The position numbers and the translations under genes were made by a program. 39,058 bases of DNA from Alectryocaccomicrobium faecavium (GTDB lineage: Bacteria > Bacillota > Clostridia > Christensenellales > Aristaeellaceae). The notes beneath the pieces were generated by a model. The model ran no database searches, was not told the DNA's origin, and worked only from the letters and a program-made list of their open reading frames with translations. The stretch is from positions 1 through 39,058 of the forward strand of contig DVOT01000170.1 in the NCBI GenBank assembly GCA_018713425.1. The letters run 5' to 3'. Below, in pieces: positions 15,611 through 22,844 of the stretch; the stretch's first letter is position 1, and every line of letters starts with the position of its first letter.

Positions 15611-17236
15611 ATGAAGAAATTGTTGTCCTTGCTTCTGGTGCTGGCGTTGTTGCCCTGTGCGGCAATGGCAGAAAGCGAAGCCGCGCAGCTGGCAAACGCT
15701 GTATCTTCTATTCGCTTGGAAACACCAACGCTCCCGCTCGTGGAAGAGCCCGTGACTTTGACGCTGATGTTTCAAAAGGCGAGCAACAATCAGACGGATT
15801 TTGAAAATATGTTTCAGATTGAGGCGATTGAACAGCTGACAGGCATTCGCCTGGAAGTGGAGCCGATTGAGTCCGCCGCATGGGCAGAAAAGCTGCCCCT
15901 TGCGATGATTGGCGAAGAATATGGCGACATTTTTCTGGATGGCATTTCTTTTTCGGATGCGGATAGCTTTGGACAAGATGGTTATCTGATTCCGCTGGAG
16001 GATCTGCTGGAGGAGTATGCGCCCAACGCCATGAAGATTTTGGATACTATGCCCAATGGGCGCAAAAATGTTACGGCGAGCGATGGCCACATCTATTTGA
16101 TGCCCGCTTATAACGGTACGCCCAGGGACATGCTGGCGAACATTTTCCAGGAAATCAATGGCGAGTGGCTGGACGCCATTGGCATGGAAGCGCCGGATAC
16201 GCTGGATGAATTCTACGATATGCTCGTGGCGTTCAAAACCCAGGATCCCAATGGCAATGGGGAAGAGGATGAGATCCCGTGGAGCTTTGTGTGGGACAAT
16301 GGCGCCTATAATATGGTGCTGGGGGCATTTGGCTTTGTCAATGGTCGCCATGATGTGATTGATGGTCAGTATGTTTATATACCCGCGCAGGAAAATTACC
16401 GCCACTATGTGGAGTTTATGGCTAAGCTGTACGCAGAAGGACTGCTGGATGCCGAAGTTTTCACGCAGACCAATGAACAGTATGTTGCCAAAATGCAGGA
16501 AATGATCGTCGGCTTTACACCGAACAACCATTATGGCACCATTGGTTTAGAGAACTATCTGAAGACGGTGAACTGCAAACCGTTGACTAGCGAATATAAC
16601 GATACGCCCATGCATCCGGGCAATCAACCGGAAGTGCCTACGTATGGCATGTGCATCACCAATAAGGCGACGGAAGAAGAAGCCATTGCCGCCATTAAGC
16701 TGCTGGATTATCTGTACAGCGAAGAAGGCTCTTTTCTGACCAAGTGCGGCCCCGAATACGGCGCATGGGGGGATATGGTTGATGGAGGTTATATCCGCAC
16801 GGAAAACGCGGATGGCAGTTATTCCTATGAACTGGTTGCCGGGGAAGAATATGGCAACAATTATGCTCGCTTCCGCCAGACGATTGGCCTGTGGTCTATT
16901 CCGTTCTTTTATTCCAGCGTGCATGAAGCGTGCATTGTTGGCAGCGACCCAGGCAACAACCATATCACCACTAAGGCTTTTGAAAGCGGAATGGTTGATG
17001 CGCGCCGCGAAGGGTATCCGGCTTTGGCCACTTTCACTTACGATGAACAGGATACCTTGGCTACGTATACGTTGATGGATAGCTATGTGGACCGCACAGT
17101 AGCGGCTTGGATCACTGGCGAGGCTGAACTTAATGATGAAACTTGGGCGGCTTACCTGGCGGAATTGCAGGCATACGATATCGATACTATGATTGAAATT
17201 CGCCAGGACGCTTACGAGCGCTATCTCAGCCGTTAG
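15611..17236 (+). CDS. Extracellular solute-binding protein of the LplA type
   Basis: 541-residue periplasm-side (cell-surface) binding protein for the LplB/LplC importer. It has an N-terminal signal peptide MKKLLSLLLVLALLPCAAMA with likely cleavage after AMA. The usual lipobox is not convincing, because the Cys is preceded by Leu-Pro, so how it is kept at the cell surface is unclear. The start at ATG 15611 follows AAGGAGGAG; an upstream in-frame GTG at 15581 is not used. The body contains EVEPIESAAWAEKLPLAMI-type elements and GRKNVTASDGHIYLMPAYNG, usual in binding proteins for large sugars. The predicted mature protein is acidic. The ligand is unknown. Confidence 0.92.
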   Translation: MKKLLSLLLVLALLPCAAMAESEAAQLANAVSSIRLETPTLPLVEEPVTLTLMFQKASNNQTDFENMFQIEAIEQLTGIRLEVEPIESAAWAEKLPLAMIGEEYGDIFLDGISFSDADSFGQDGYLIPLEDLLEEYAPNAMKILDTMPNGRKNVTASDGHIYLMPAYNGTPRDMLANIFQEINGEWLDAIGMEAPDTLDEFYDMLVAFKTQDPNGNGEEDEIPWSFVWDNGAYNMVLGAFGFVNGRHDVIDGQYVYIPAQENYRHYVEFMAKLYAEGLLDAEVFTQTNEQYVAKMQEMIVGFTPNNHYGTIGLENYLKTVNCKPLTSEYNDTPMHPGNQPEVPTYGMCITNKATEEEAIAAIKLLDYLYSEEGSFLTKCGPEYGAWGDMVDGGYIRTENADGSYSYELVAGEEYGNNYARFRQTIGLWSIPFFYSSVHEACIVGSDPGNNHITTKAFESGMVDARREGYPALATFTYDEQDTLATYTLMDSYVDRTVAAWITGEAELNDETWAAYLAELQAYDIDTMIEIRQDAYERYLSR

Positions 17237-17243
17237 AGCCATC

Positions 17244-17265
17244 GCAAAATTTGGCCAAATTTTGC
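17244..17265 (+). repeat. Perfect 22-bp palindrome after the binding-protein gene
   Basis: The two 11-bp arms GCAAAATTTGG and CCAAATTTTGC are exact reverse complements with no spacer, starting 7 bases after the stop codon. As RNA it would fold into a short hairpin. No T-run follows, so it may protect the mRNA 3' end of the abundant binding-protein transcript or be a protein site. Confidence 0.6.
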
Positions 17266-17388
17266 CTGGAAACTTTCGTGCAACGGTGGCATTTGCTCTG
17301 CTAGCCATCAAGTCCTCGTTTTGTGCGAAAATTCTATGGCTATTTTGCCCACATTGCTGTGGCTAGCTCTAAGATTCTCCTTTTGTGG

Positions 17389-17424
17389 GGCTGCCTGGAT
17401 CATACCTGGCAGCCTCGCGTTTTT
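17389..17424 (+). terminator. Terminator or attenuator between binding-protein and nucleoside-hydrolase genes
   Basis: GGCTGCCTGG (17389-17398) pairs with CCTGGCAGCC (17405-17414) with one T-T mismatch; T5 follows at 17420-17424. It ends 40 bases before the next start codon, so the enzyme genes downstream are probably expressed by partial read-through. Confidence 0.6.
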
Positions 17425-17464
17425 ATTGAGGAACGTTGAAATGCTTGGAGGAGGATGGGGGAAT

Positions 17465-18394
17465 ATGCTGACGCTGGAACAACGATTGCATATGTTGGAA
17501 TGCCCCACTGGAACCGTGGATATCGTGCTGGACACAGATGCCTTTAATGAAATCGATGATCAATTTGCCATTGCTTATGCGTTGACGGCGGAAAAAATTC
17601 ATTTGCGAGCGCTCTATGCTGCGCCATTTTCCAATGCACATTCTTCTAGTCCCGCGGATGGCATGGAAAAAAGCTATCAGGAAATTCTTACACTATTAAA
17701 ACTTGCAGGCGTGGAAAAGCCGGTATTCCGCGGCGCGGAACACTATTTGGGCAAGAAACAGGAACCTGTACTTTCGCCGGCTGTGAATGATTTGGTCAGC
17801 CGCGCAAAGCGGTATTCTCCGGAAAAGCCGCTATATATCGTCGCCATTGGCGCGATTACCAACATTGCCTCGGCTTTGCTTTGCACGCCGGAAATTGCGG
17901 ATCGCATTGTGATTGTGTGGCTGGGAGGAAACGCCTTAGAATGGCATGATAACCAAGAATTTAATATCCGGCAGGATGTGGCAGCGGCACGCATCGTTTT
18001 CGATTCTGGCGCGCCACTGGTAATGCTGCCCTGTATGGGCGTTGTCAGCGCGTTTACCACTACAGGCCCAGAACTGGAACACTGGCTGCGCGGCAAGAAC
18101 CCACTGTGCGAATATCTGATTGACGCTACAATTCGCGAAGCAAACGGCTATGCGCAGGGGAAAGTGTGGAGCCGCGCAATCTGGGATGCTACGGCCGTTG
18201 GTTGGCTGCTGAACGAGGGCCAACGGCTGATGCTGGATAAACGTATTCCCACGCCAATCCCGGAATATGATCATCGCTGGGCCATAGATCCATGTGGGCC
18301 ACTTTGCAAGTATGTGTATTTTATCCGCCGGGATGCGTTGATGGAAGATCTGTTCGCCCATGTTGTTCGGTGCGGAATGCGAGAGAAAGGATAA
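17465..18394 (+). CDS. Nucleoside-hydrolase-family N-glycosidase
   Basis: 309 residues of the inosine-uridine nucleoside hydrolase fold, enzymes that split N-glycosidic bonds using a Ca ion. The metal motif is visible as DTDAFNEIDD (residues 23-32), two residues longer than the canonical DTDPGxDD, and the C-terminal ligand Asp in AIWDATAVGW. The Met-Leu-Pro-Cys-Met segment (VMLPCMGV) corresponds to the usual core. The start was placed at ATG 17465, after GGAGGAGGATGGGGG; the frame stays open upstream but without a better site. It lies in the transporter island, so its substrate is likely imported. The altered motif suggests a non-standard subfamily whose substrate may not be a classical nucleoside. 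Confidence 0.88.
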   Translation: MLTLEQRLHMLECPTGTVDIVLDTDAFNEIDDQFAIAYALTAEKIHLRALYAAPFSNAHSSSPADGMEKSYQEILTLLKLAGVEKPVFRGAEHYLGKKQEPVLSPAVNDLVSRAKRYSPEKPLYIVAIGAITNIASALLCTPEIADRIVIVWLGGNALEWHDNQEFNIRQDVAAARIVFDSGAPLVMLPCMGVVSAFTTTGPELEHWLRGKNPLCEYLIDATIREANGYAQGKVWSRAIWDATAVGWLLNEGQRLMLDKRIPTPIPEYDHRWAIDPCGPLCKYVYFIRRDALMEDLFAHVVRCGMREKG

Positions 18395-18604
18395 AGTGTT
18401 CAGGCTGTCGAAAAAGTCGACAGCCTGCGTGGACGCGGGAAGCTTGCTCCCACGTTATTGCCACCACTTCGCAATTTGCTTGAGTTTTCCTGGGAAACTC
18501 AAGCAAATTGTGCCAGGAAGAAAAATATCGCAAATCCGCCGTATAGTCGCTGGATTTGATTTTGCAGGCTGTCCGACACGCCTTTTTTCGACAGCTTAAG
18601 TGTT
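18394..18604. mobile_element. MITE-like element of 197 bp with 7-bp target duplication
   Basis: Terminal inverted repeats are CAGGCTGTCGAAAAAG (18401-18416) and CTTTTTTCGACAGCTT (18582-18597). The element is bounded by an exact direct repeat AAGTGTT (18394-18400 and 18598-18604), as left by transposition. It encodes no protein. Inside are three hairpins: 18401-18427 (11-bp perfect stem), 18427-18455, and 18472-18510 (16-bp perfect stem, CAATTTGCTTGAGTTT). It is inserted directly after the stop codon of the nucleoside hydrolase gene and before the fusion gene, where its hairpins may also act as terminators. Confidence 0.7.
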
Positions 18605-18651
18605 TTTGGTGGTGGTGCGGTGAAAAATGAAATGGGAGGAGAAAATTCGCC

Positions 18652-20685
18652 ATGGGAAAAATTGCCAAGGGAATATGGCCAACGATGATCACGCCATTTA
18701 CGGCGGAGAACCGGATAGACGAGCAGGCGCTGGGAGAAATGATGGAGTGGTATGTAAAGCAGGGATGCGATGGCGTATTTGCCGTGTGCCAATCCAGCGA
18801 GATGTTTTCCCTCTCTTTGCGGGAACGCGTATCCCTGGCCAGACGCTGCGTAGAGCTTGCAAATGGCCGTCTTCAGGTGGTTGCGTCGGGACATATCTCA
18901 GACCGGCTGGAGGATCAGTTGGAGGAAATCCGTGCCATTTGGGAAACAGGGGTTCGCGCTGTGGTGCTGGTCACAAACCGTCTGGCTCGCGAAGAGGAAA
19001 GCGATGCGGTATGGATGCAAAATGCGCAGCATTTGCTGGATGCGCTGCCGGATGTGACATTTGGCATGTACGAATGTCCTTATCCCTACAAACGCCTGCT
19101 CACAAAAAAGACGATGACTTGGATGGTGGAAAGCGGCAGATTCGCCTTTCTGAAAGACACCTCCTGTCAGGCCGTAGTGATTCGGGAAAGGTTGCGCGTC
19201 ATTCGGGAACACACGCCCAAAGGGGTCGAACCTATGGGGCTATATAATGCCAATACCATGACGTTGCTGGAATCCCTACAGGATGGCGCAGACGGTTTTT
19301 GTGGTGTGATGGGCAATTTGCATCCGGATCTGTATCAATGGCTTTTCCAAAATTTCCGCAAGGAAACTGTGCGCGCGAGAGACTTGCAGGCAGCGTTGAC
19401 GTTGCTCAGCAGTCTGGAGACGCACGGGTACCCCATTTGCGCCAAAAAACATATGCAGGACGCGGGAATCCGCATTTCTTTGGCAACGCGCGTCGCCAAG
19501 GAAGATGCATTTTGTGAAGCGGATCAGGAGATTTTGCGGCAGGCGGAGCAGCTTGAGACCTTGCTGCGCCGTTTGTATTTGCAGGGGCGCGCCTATGCGC
19601 CACGCTGGCATTCCGCTCCTTCCCAAACGTTTGCGTGGCGGCGAGAGGAAAAATATCCGGCGTCGCACCCGTTACCGGAAGGTATAACGCGCCAAATTGT
19701 TCATCGCGCGGACGAAGAGTATCCCTTTTTGCACGATACTGGGATTGCGTTGCTTCAGGGAAAGCTGCTATGTGCGTGGTATAATTGTTCCGAGAACGAA
19801 ATTGTGGGGGAGACGGTCATTCGTGGTTGCTGGTCTGAGGATGGCGGGAAAACGTGGGGAAAACCGGAATTGGTGGCAAAGGCTCCCGCGGAGAGTGGTC
19901 TACACATGGTGCCGGCCATTTTCACTGAAGAAGCGGGGAATGTGTACGCGTATATTACGCAGATGTGCGCACATGACAGACCGGTGGGCTACGTGTGCTA
20001 TCGGCATACGAACCATGGTTGGCTTGAGGATGCCCGCTATGCTGAACCCTTCTTATTCAACGCACAACCCATATGCCTGCCGGATGGCCGCATGCTGAGC
20101 GCAGGCCGAATGAGCGCCCAATCCGGTGAATTGCCATGGATTCCCTGCGTTTTTGTCAGGAAAGCATGTGCTCCGGCAGGATGGGAAGCGCGTCCACTGC
20201 CTGGCCCATGGCAATATGGCGTTTATCCATTGCTGTTTCCGGAAACTACTTTGCTGGCGGATGGGATGCACGTGACCGCTGTTACCCGAAATGATGGAGG
20301 TGAGGCCCAAGTTTTTGAAAGCGTTGACGCTGGCATTACCTGGAGCCAGCCACAAGATGTGGGATTACCAGTTGGCGCGTCCAAAATGTGTGGCGGAACA
20401 TTGCGCAATGGCGTACAATATTTGATCTATAACGAAAAAACGGATCCACCGAGCCGGAACAGATTGGTAATCGCGCTGCGCCACGGGAGTGACACTGCTT
20501 TTAAAAAAGTATATACATTGTTCGAGGGTGAGGATACCCAACTTCGAGCGGGACCAATGTGGCATTATCCTTGCGCCGTGGAATTTGCTGGAAAGCTATA
20601 TATATCCTGCACGAGCTCACGCGTGAACGATGTGCGTCGCGATGCCGCCATAGCGATAATTCCCATTGATTCATTGGTTCTTTGA
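18652..20685 (+). CDS. DapA/NanA-type aldolase fused to a sialidase-like (Asp-box) domain
   Basis: 677 residues. Residues 1 to about 305 form a class I aldolase of the dihydrodipicolinate synthase / N-acetylneuraminate lyase family: Tyr140 (GMYECPYPY) and the Schiff-base Lys168 (FLKDTS) are 28 residues apart, the spacing of E. coli NanA (Tyr137/Lys165). The substrate loop is unusual, CQSSEMFS in place of GTTGE/GSTGE. Residues from about 330 form a beta-propeller with Asp-boxes SEDGGKTW (395-402) and SVDAGITW (557-564). There is no signal peptide, so it should be cytoplasmic. The start ATG 18652 follows GGGAGGAG. One chain could cleave a glycoside and then split the released 2-keto acid. It is the last gene of the transporter island; a terminator follows. 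Confidence 0.85.
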   Translation: MGKIAKGIWPTMITPFTAENRIDEQALGEMMEWYVKQGCDGVFAVCQSSEMFSLSLRERVSLARRCVELANGRLQVVASGHISDRLEDQLEEIRAIWETGVRAVVLVTNRLAREEESDAVWMQNAQHLLDALPDVTFGMYECPYPYKRLLTKKTMTWMVESGRFAFLKDTSCQAVVIRERLRVIREHTPKGVEPMGLYNANTMTLLESLQDGADGFCGVMGNLHPDLYQWLFQNFRKETVRARDLQAALTLLSSLETHGYPICAKKHMQDAGIRISLATRVAKEDAFCEADQEILRQAEQLETLLRRLYLQGRAYAPRWHSAPSQTFAWRREEKYPASHPLPEGITRQIVHRADEEYPFLHDTGIALLQGKLLCAWYNCSENEIVGETVIRGCWSEDGGKTWGKPELVAKAPAESGLHMVPAIFTEEAGNVYAYITQMCAHDRPVGYVCYRHTNHGWLEDARYAEPFLFNAQPICLPDGRMLSAGRMSAQSGELPWIPCVFVRKACAPAGWEARPLPGPWQYGVYPLLFPETTLLADGMHVTAVTRNDGGEAQVFESVDAGITWSQPQDVGLPVGASKMCGGTLRNGVQYLIYNEKTDPPSRNRLVIALRHGSDTAFKKVYTLFEGEDTQLRAGPMWHYPCAVEFAGKLYISCTSSRVNDVRRDAAIAIIPIDSLVL

Positions 20686-20700
20686 TACTGGATTCAGAAG

Positions 20701-20742
20701 AAAAAAGCGTGCCGCAAAATTAAATAGTGGCACGCTCTTTTT
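20701..20742. terminator. Bidirectional terminator between convergent genes
   Basis: AGCGTGCC (20706-20713) pairs with GGCACGCT (20729-20736), with A6 before and CTTTTT after. It serves both the fusion gene on the plus strand and the operon ending at 20751 on the minus strand. Confidence 0.88.
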
Positions 20743-20750
20743 GGCCTTCG

Positions 20751-22001
20751 TCATTGCGCCAGGGTTGGGTCGTTAAAGCGGATGGCTCCATCCGCCAGGA
20801 TTCCTGCGATGTTGGCCGGCCGGGCATTGGCCGGGAACATTTCTTTCAGCAAATCATAGGGCGCGCGTTCCTCCGGTTTCAGCGAAATCGCCAATTGGGC
20901 CGCTTTGGCGGCCAGCTCTTTGTCTTGCAGGGCATAGAACGCATCCGCGCAGAGCATGGCATAATCATAATTGTCCGGATCGTAGGTGAGCGCCCGATGA
21001 TAAGCGTCGCTGGCGGATTTGGCCTGCCCGTTTTCCGCGAACTGATCGCCTAGCAGTTTGTAAGCTTGCGCGTCCTGGGTGATCCCCAATCCAGCCACGA
21101 AAATTTTGCCGGAACTGGAAAGGGTAAGCCAGCAGATGAGCACGAGGAAGGTCACCGCCAACAGGCCCAAAGTGATAATGCCGCGCAGGTTGCGCTCGAA
21201 AAAACTTTGTACGCCGCCTTCTTCCAAGTCGTCGTCCTCATCATCGTCAAAGAATTCGTCCATTTCCAATTCTTCCGGCGATTTGCGCTTGGGCACCATG
21301 GTGTTCACCTTGCGGCTGGCGGGCGGCGCGGGCGCGATGGAAGCGCGGTTGGCGCCAATTTGCGGCGAAATGGCATCCGCTGTTTCGCGCGCCTCCTGCG
21401 CGGCCGTCGCGCGGGGGGGAGCGTGTTCGGCGCTTTCCTCGGGGATGGGGTGGGGACGCTTTCTAGGGCGTGGTTGCGGGGCATAGGATTGCGCTGCTTC
21501 CTTTGCGTCGTCCTCTTCTTTTTTGCCGCCAGAGCGTGGACTGGAAGCGTGGACGGCGCTGATGGAATTGGCGGGACGGGGGCGCTTTTTCTGCGGCGCA
21601 GAGGTGAGCGCGCCGTCCGCGTCCGTTTCGTCGCTGGCGACGTCTTCCACGTCTTCTACATCCACTGCGTCCGCGGTATCCAAATCGACGCTTTGCGGCG
21701 CTTTGCGCGCGCCGGTGCGGGGCTTGGGGCGCGGCGCGGCGGGAATGGGCGTACTCTCTTCCACCAGCACATCTTCGGCGTCCGCGGCGTCATCCATGGC
21801 ATCCAGCGCGATGGGGTCTTTCGCCGCGGGCTTTTTGTACGTTGCGCGCGGCTGAAAGGGATTGTCCGCCAGTGGCCGGGCGGTGTGCGCAGCTTTGGAA
21901 GGCTTTTTGATGGCAGTTGCTTTCAAAGACACGGGCGCGCCGCATTCTGGGCAGAACTTCCCACCCTCTGGAATGCTCCCGCCGCATTGTTTACAGACCA
22001 T
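20751..22001 (-). CDS. Zinc-ribbon, single-pass membrane protein with C-terminal TPR
   Basis: 416 residues. The N-terminus is a zinc ribbon with two CxxC pairs (CKQCGG and CPECGA). Residues about 30-265 are low-complexity, rich in Pro, Asp, Ala and Lys, and probably disordered. A membrane helix follows (about 271-293, GLLAVTFLVLICWLTL), then a TPR-like region (AYKLLGDQFAENGQAKSASD, with further helices to the end). The zinc ribbon is therefore inside and the TPR part outside, or the reverse; the sequence alone does not settle this. It is the last gene of a seven-gene operon, 18 bases after the HEAT-repeat gene. Function unknown; a scaffold is plausible. Confidence 0.75.
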   Translation of the reverse strand: MVCKQCGGSIPEGGKFCPECGAPVSLKATAIKKPSKAAHTARPLADNPFQPRATYKKPAAKDPIALDAMDDAADAEDVLVEESTPIPAAPRPKPRTGARKAPQSVDLDTADAVDVEDVEDVASDETDADGALTSAPQKKRPRPANSISAVHASSPRSGGKKEEDDAKEAAQSYAPQPRPRKRPHPIPEESAEHAPPRATAAQEARETADAISPQIGANRASIAPAPPASRKVNTMVPKRKSPEELEMDEFFDDDEDDDLEEGGVQSFFERNLRGIITLGLLAVTFLVLICWLTLSSSGKIFVAGLGITQDAQAYKLLGDQFAENGQAKSASDAYHRALTYDPDNYDYAMLCADAFYALQDKELAAKAAQLAISLKPEERAPYDLLKEMFPANARPANIAGILADGAIRFNDPTLAQ

Positions 22002-22019
22002 AGAATCCGCCTCGCTTTA

Positions 22020-22844
22020 TCATTTGTCGGTTTCGAGCGCGCCGAGGGCCTCATAAGCGGGATCCCCCGGAAATTCGCGCTCCACTGTCACCTCTCCACC
22101 CAGCATTTCAATCGCGTTGCGAATTTCGATGTAATCCAGATAGTCCACATCCGAGAGCGAAAGCGCCTGTGTAAGGGGTTCAATCGCCCGGGGATCGTTC
22201 AACTTTGCCAGAAACGACGCGTACATTGCGCGGCGATCGGGCTGCGTGAGGAATTGGTGCACTGTATAAGTATAGATGCGTTCATCCCCCGAAAAGTTGC
22301 ATAGCACGTCCAAAAAAGCTTCTTTTATTGGAGTGGATACGGAATCCAATCGATTGATGAGAACATCCGTTTGCGAACGGCCCAATTCGCGCAGCAAGTC
22401 GACCGCTACTTCCCGCAGTTCTTCCTCCTTTTCCACGATGGGAACGCAGATGGCCGCCGCGCGCTCGGAAGCGATTTCGCGCAGCAGGTTGATGGCTGTG
22501 GCACGGAGAGAAACGCAATGGCTTTCATCGGCGGCAATGCGCAAAAGCCCGTCTTCGCATGCGCTTCCCAACTCCGCAATGCGGTCTGTGAGCAAATCTG
22601 GCGCGCCGATGCCGGCTTCTTCCGTTTCGCAAAGGTATTCCAGCAGCGCTTCGGGCGAAAACGATTGGAAGTATGCGCCCGGACGCTGCCCATCCAGCCA
22701 ATCGGCCTGTTCGTTCAAAAATTGCAGATACAGGCCGGGAAGGGCGGCTTCCATGTCTTCAGGCGTTGCAAAATTTTGCGCCTCTTTTTTCATCCATTCC
22801 TCTGCGTATTGCAAAAAGTGCTGGGAAAAATCCACAATTTTCAT
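22020..22844 (-). CDS. HEAT-repeat protein
   Basis: 274 residues, nearly all helical. Tandem HEAT-like repeats are seen in SLRATAINLLREIASERAA, then LREVAVDLLRELGRSQTDV and DPRAIEPLTQALS. Such proteins are interaction scaffolds; no enzyme motif is visible. The ATG at 22844 has AAAGGAG eight bases upstream; the frame extends further upstream, but that part overlaps the neighbouring gene in another frame and is not coding. Its start overlaps the stop of the TPR-like gene (ATGA), so the pair is translationally coupled. Confidence 0.75.
   Translation of the reverse strand: MKIVDFSQHFLQYAEEWMKKEAQNFATPEDMEAALPGLYLQFLNEQADWLDGQRPGAYFQSFSPEALLEYLCETEEAGIGAPDLLTDRIAELGSACEDGLLRIAADESHCVSLRATAINLLREIASERAAAICVPIVEKEEELREVAVDLLRELGRSQTDVLINRLDSVSTPIKEAFLDVLCNFSGDERIYTYTVHQFLTQPDRRAMYASFLAKLNDPRAIEPLTQALSLSDVDYLDYIEIRNAIEMLGGEVTVEREFPGDPAYEALGALETDK

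Noticed and set aside
21066..22304. 412-codon plus-strand frame opposite the zinc-ribbon protein
   Set aside because: Arg/Gly/Phe-rich shadow of the low-complexity region on the minus strand.
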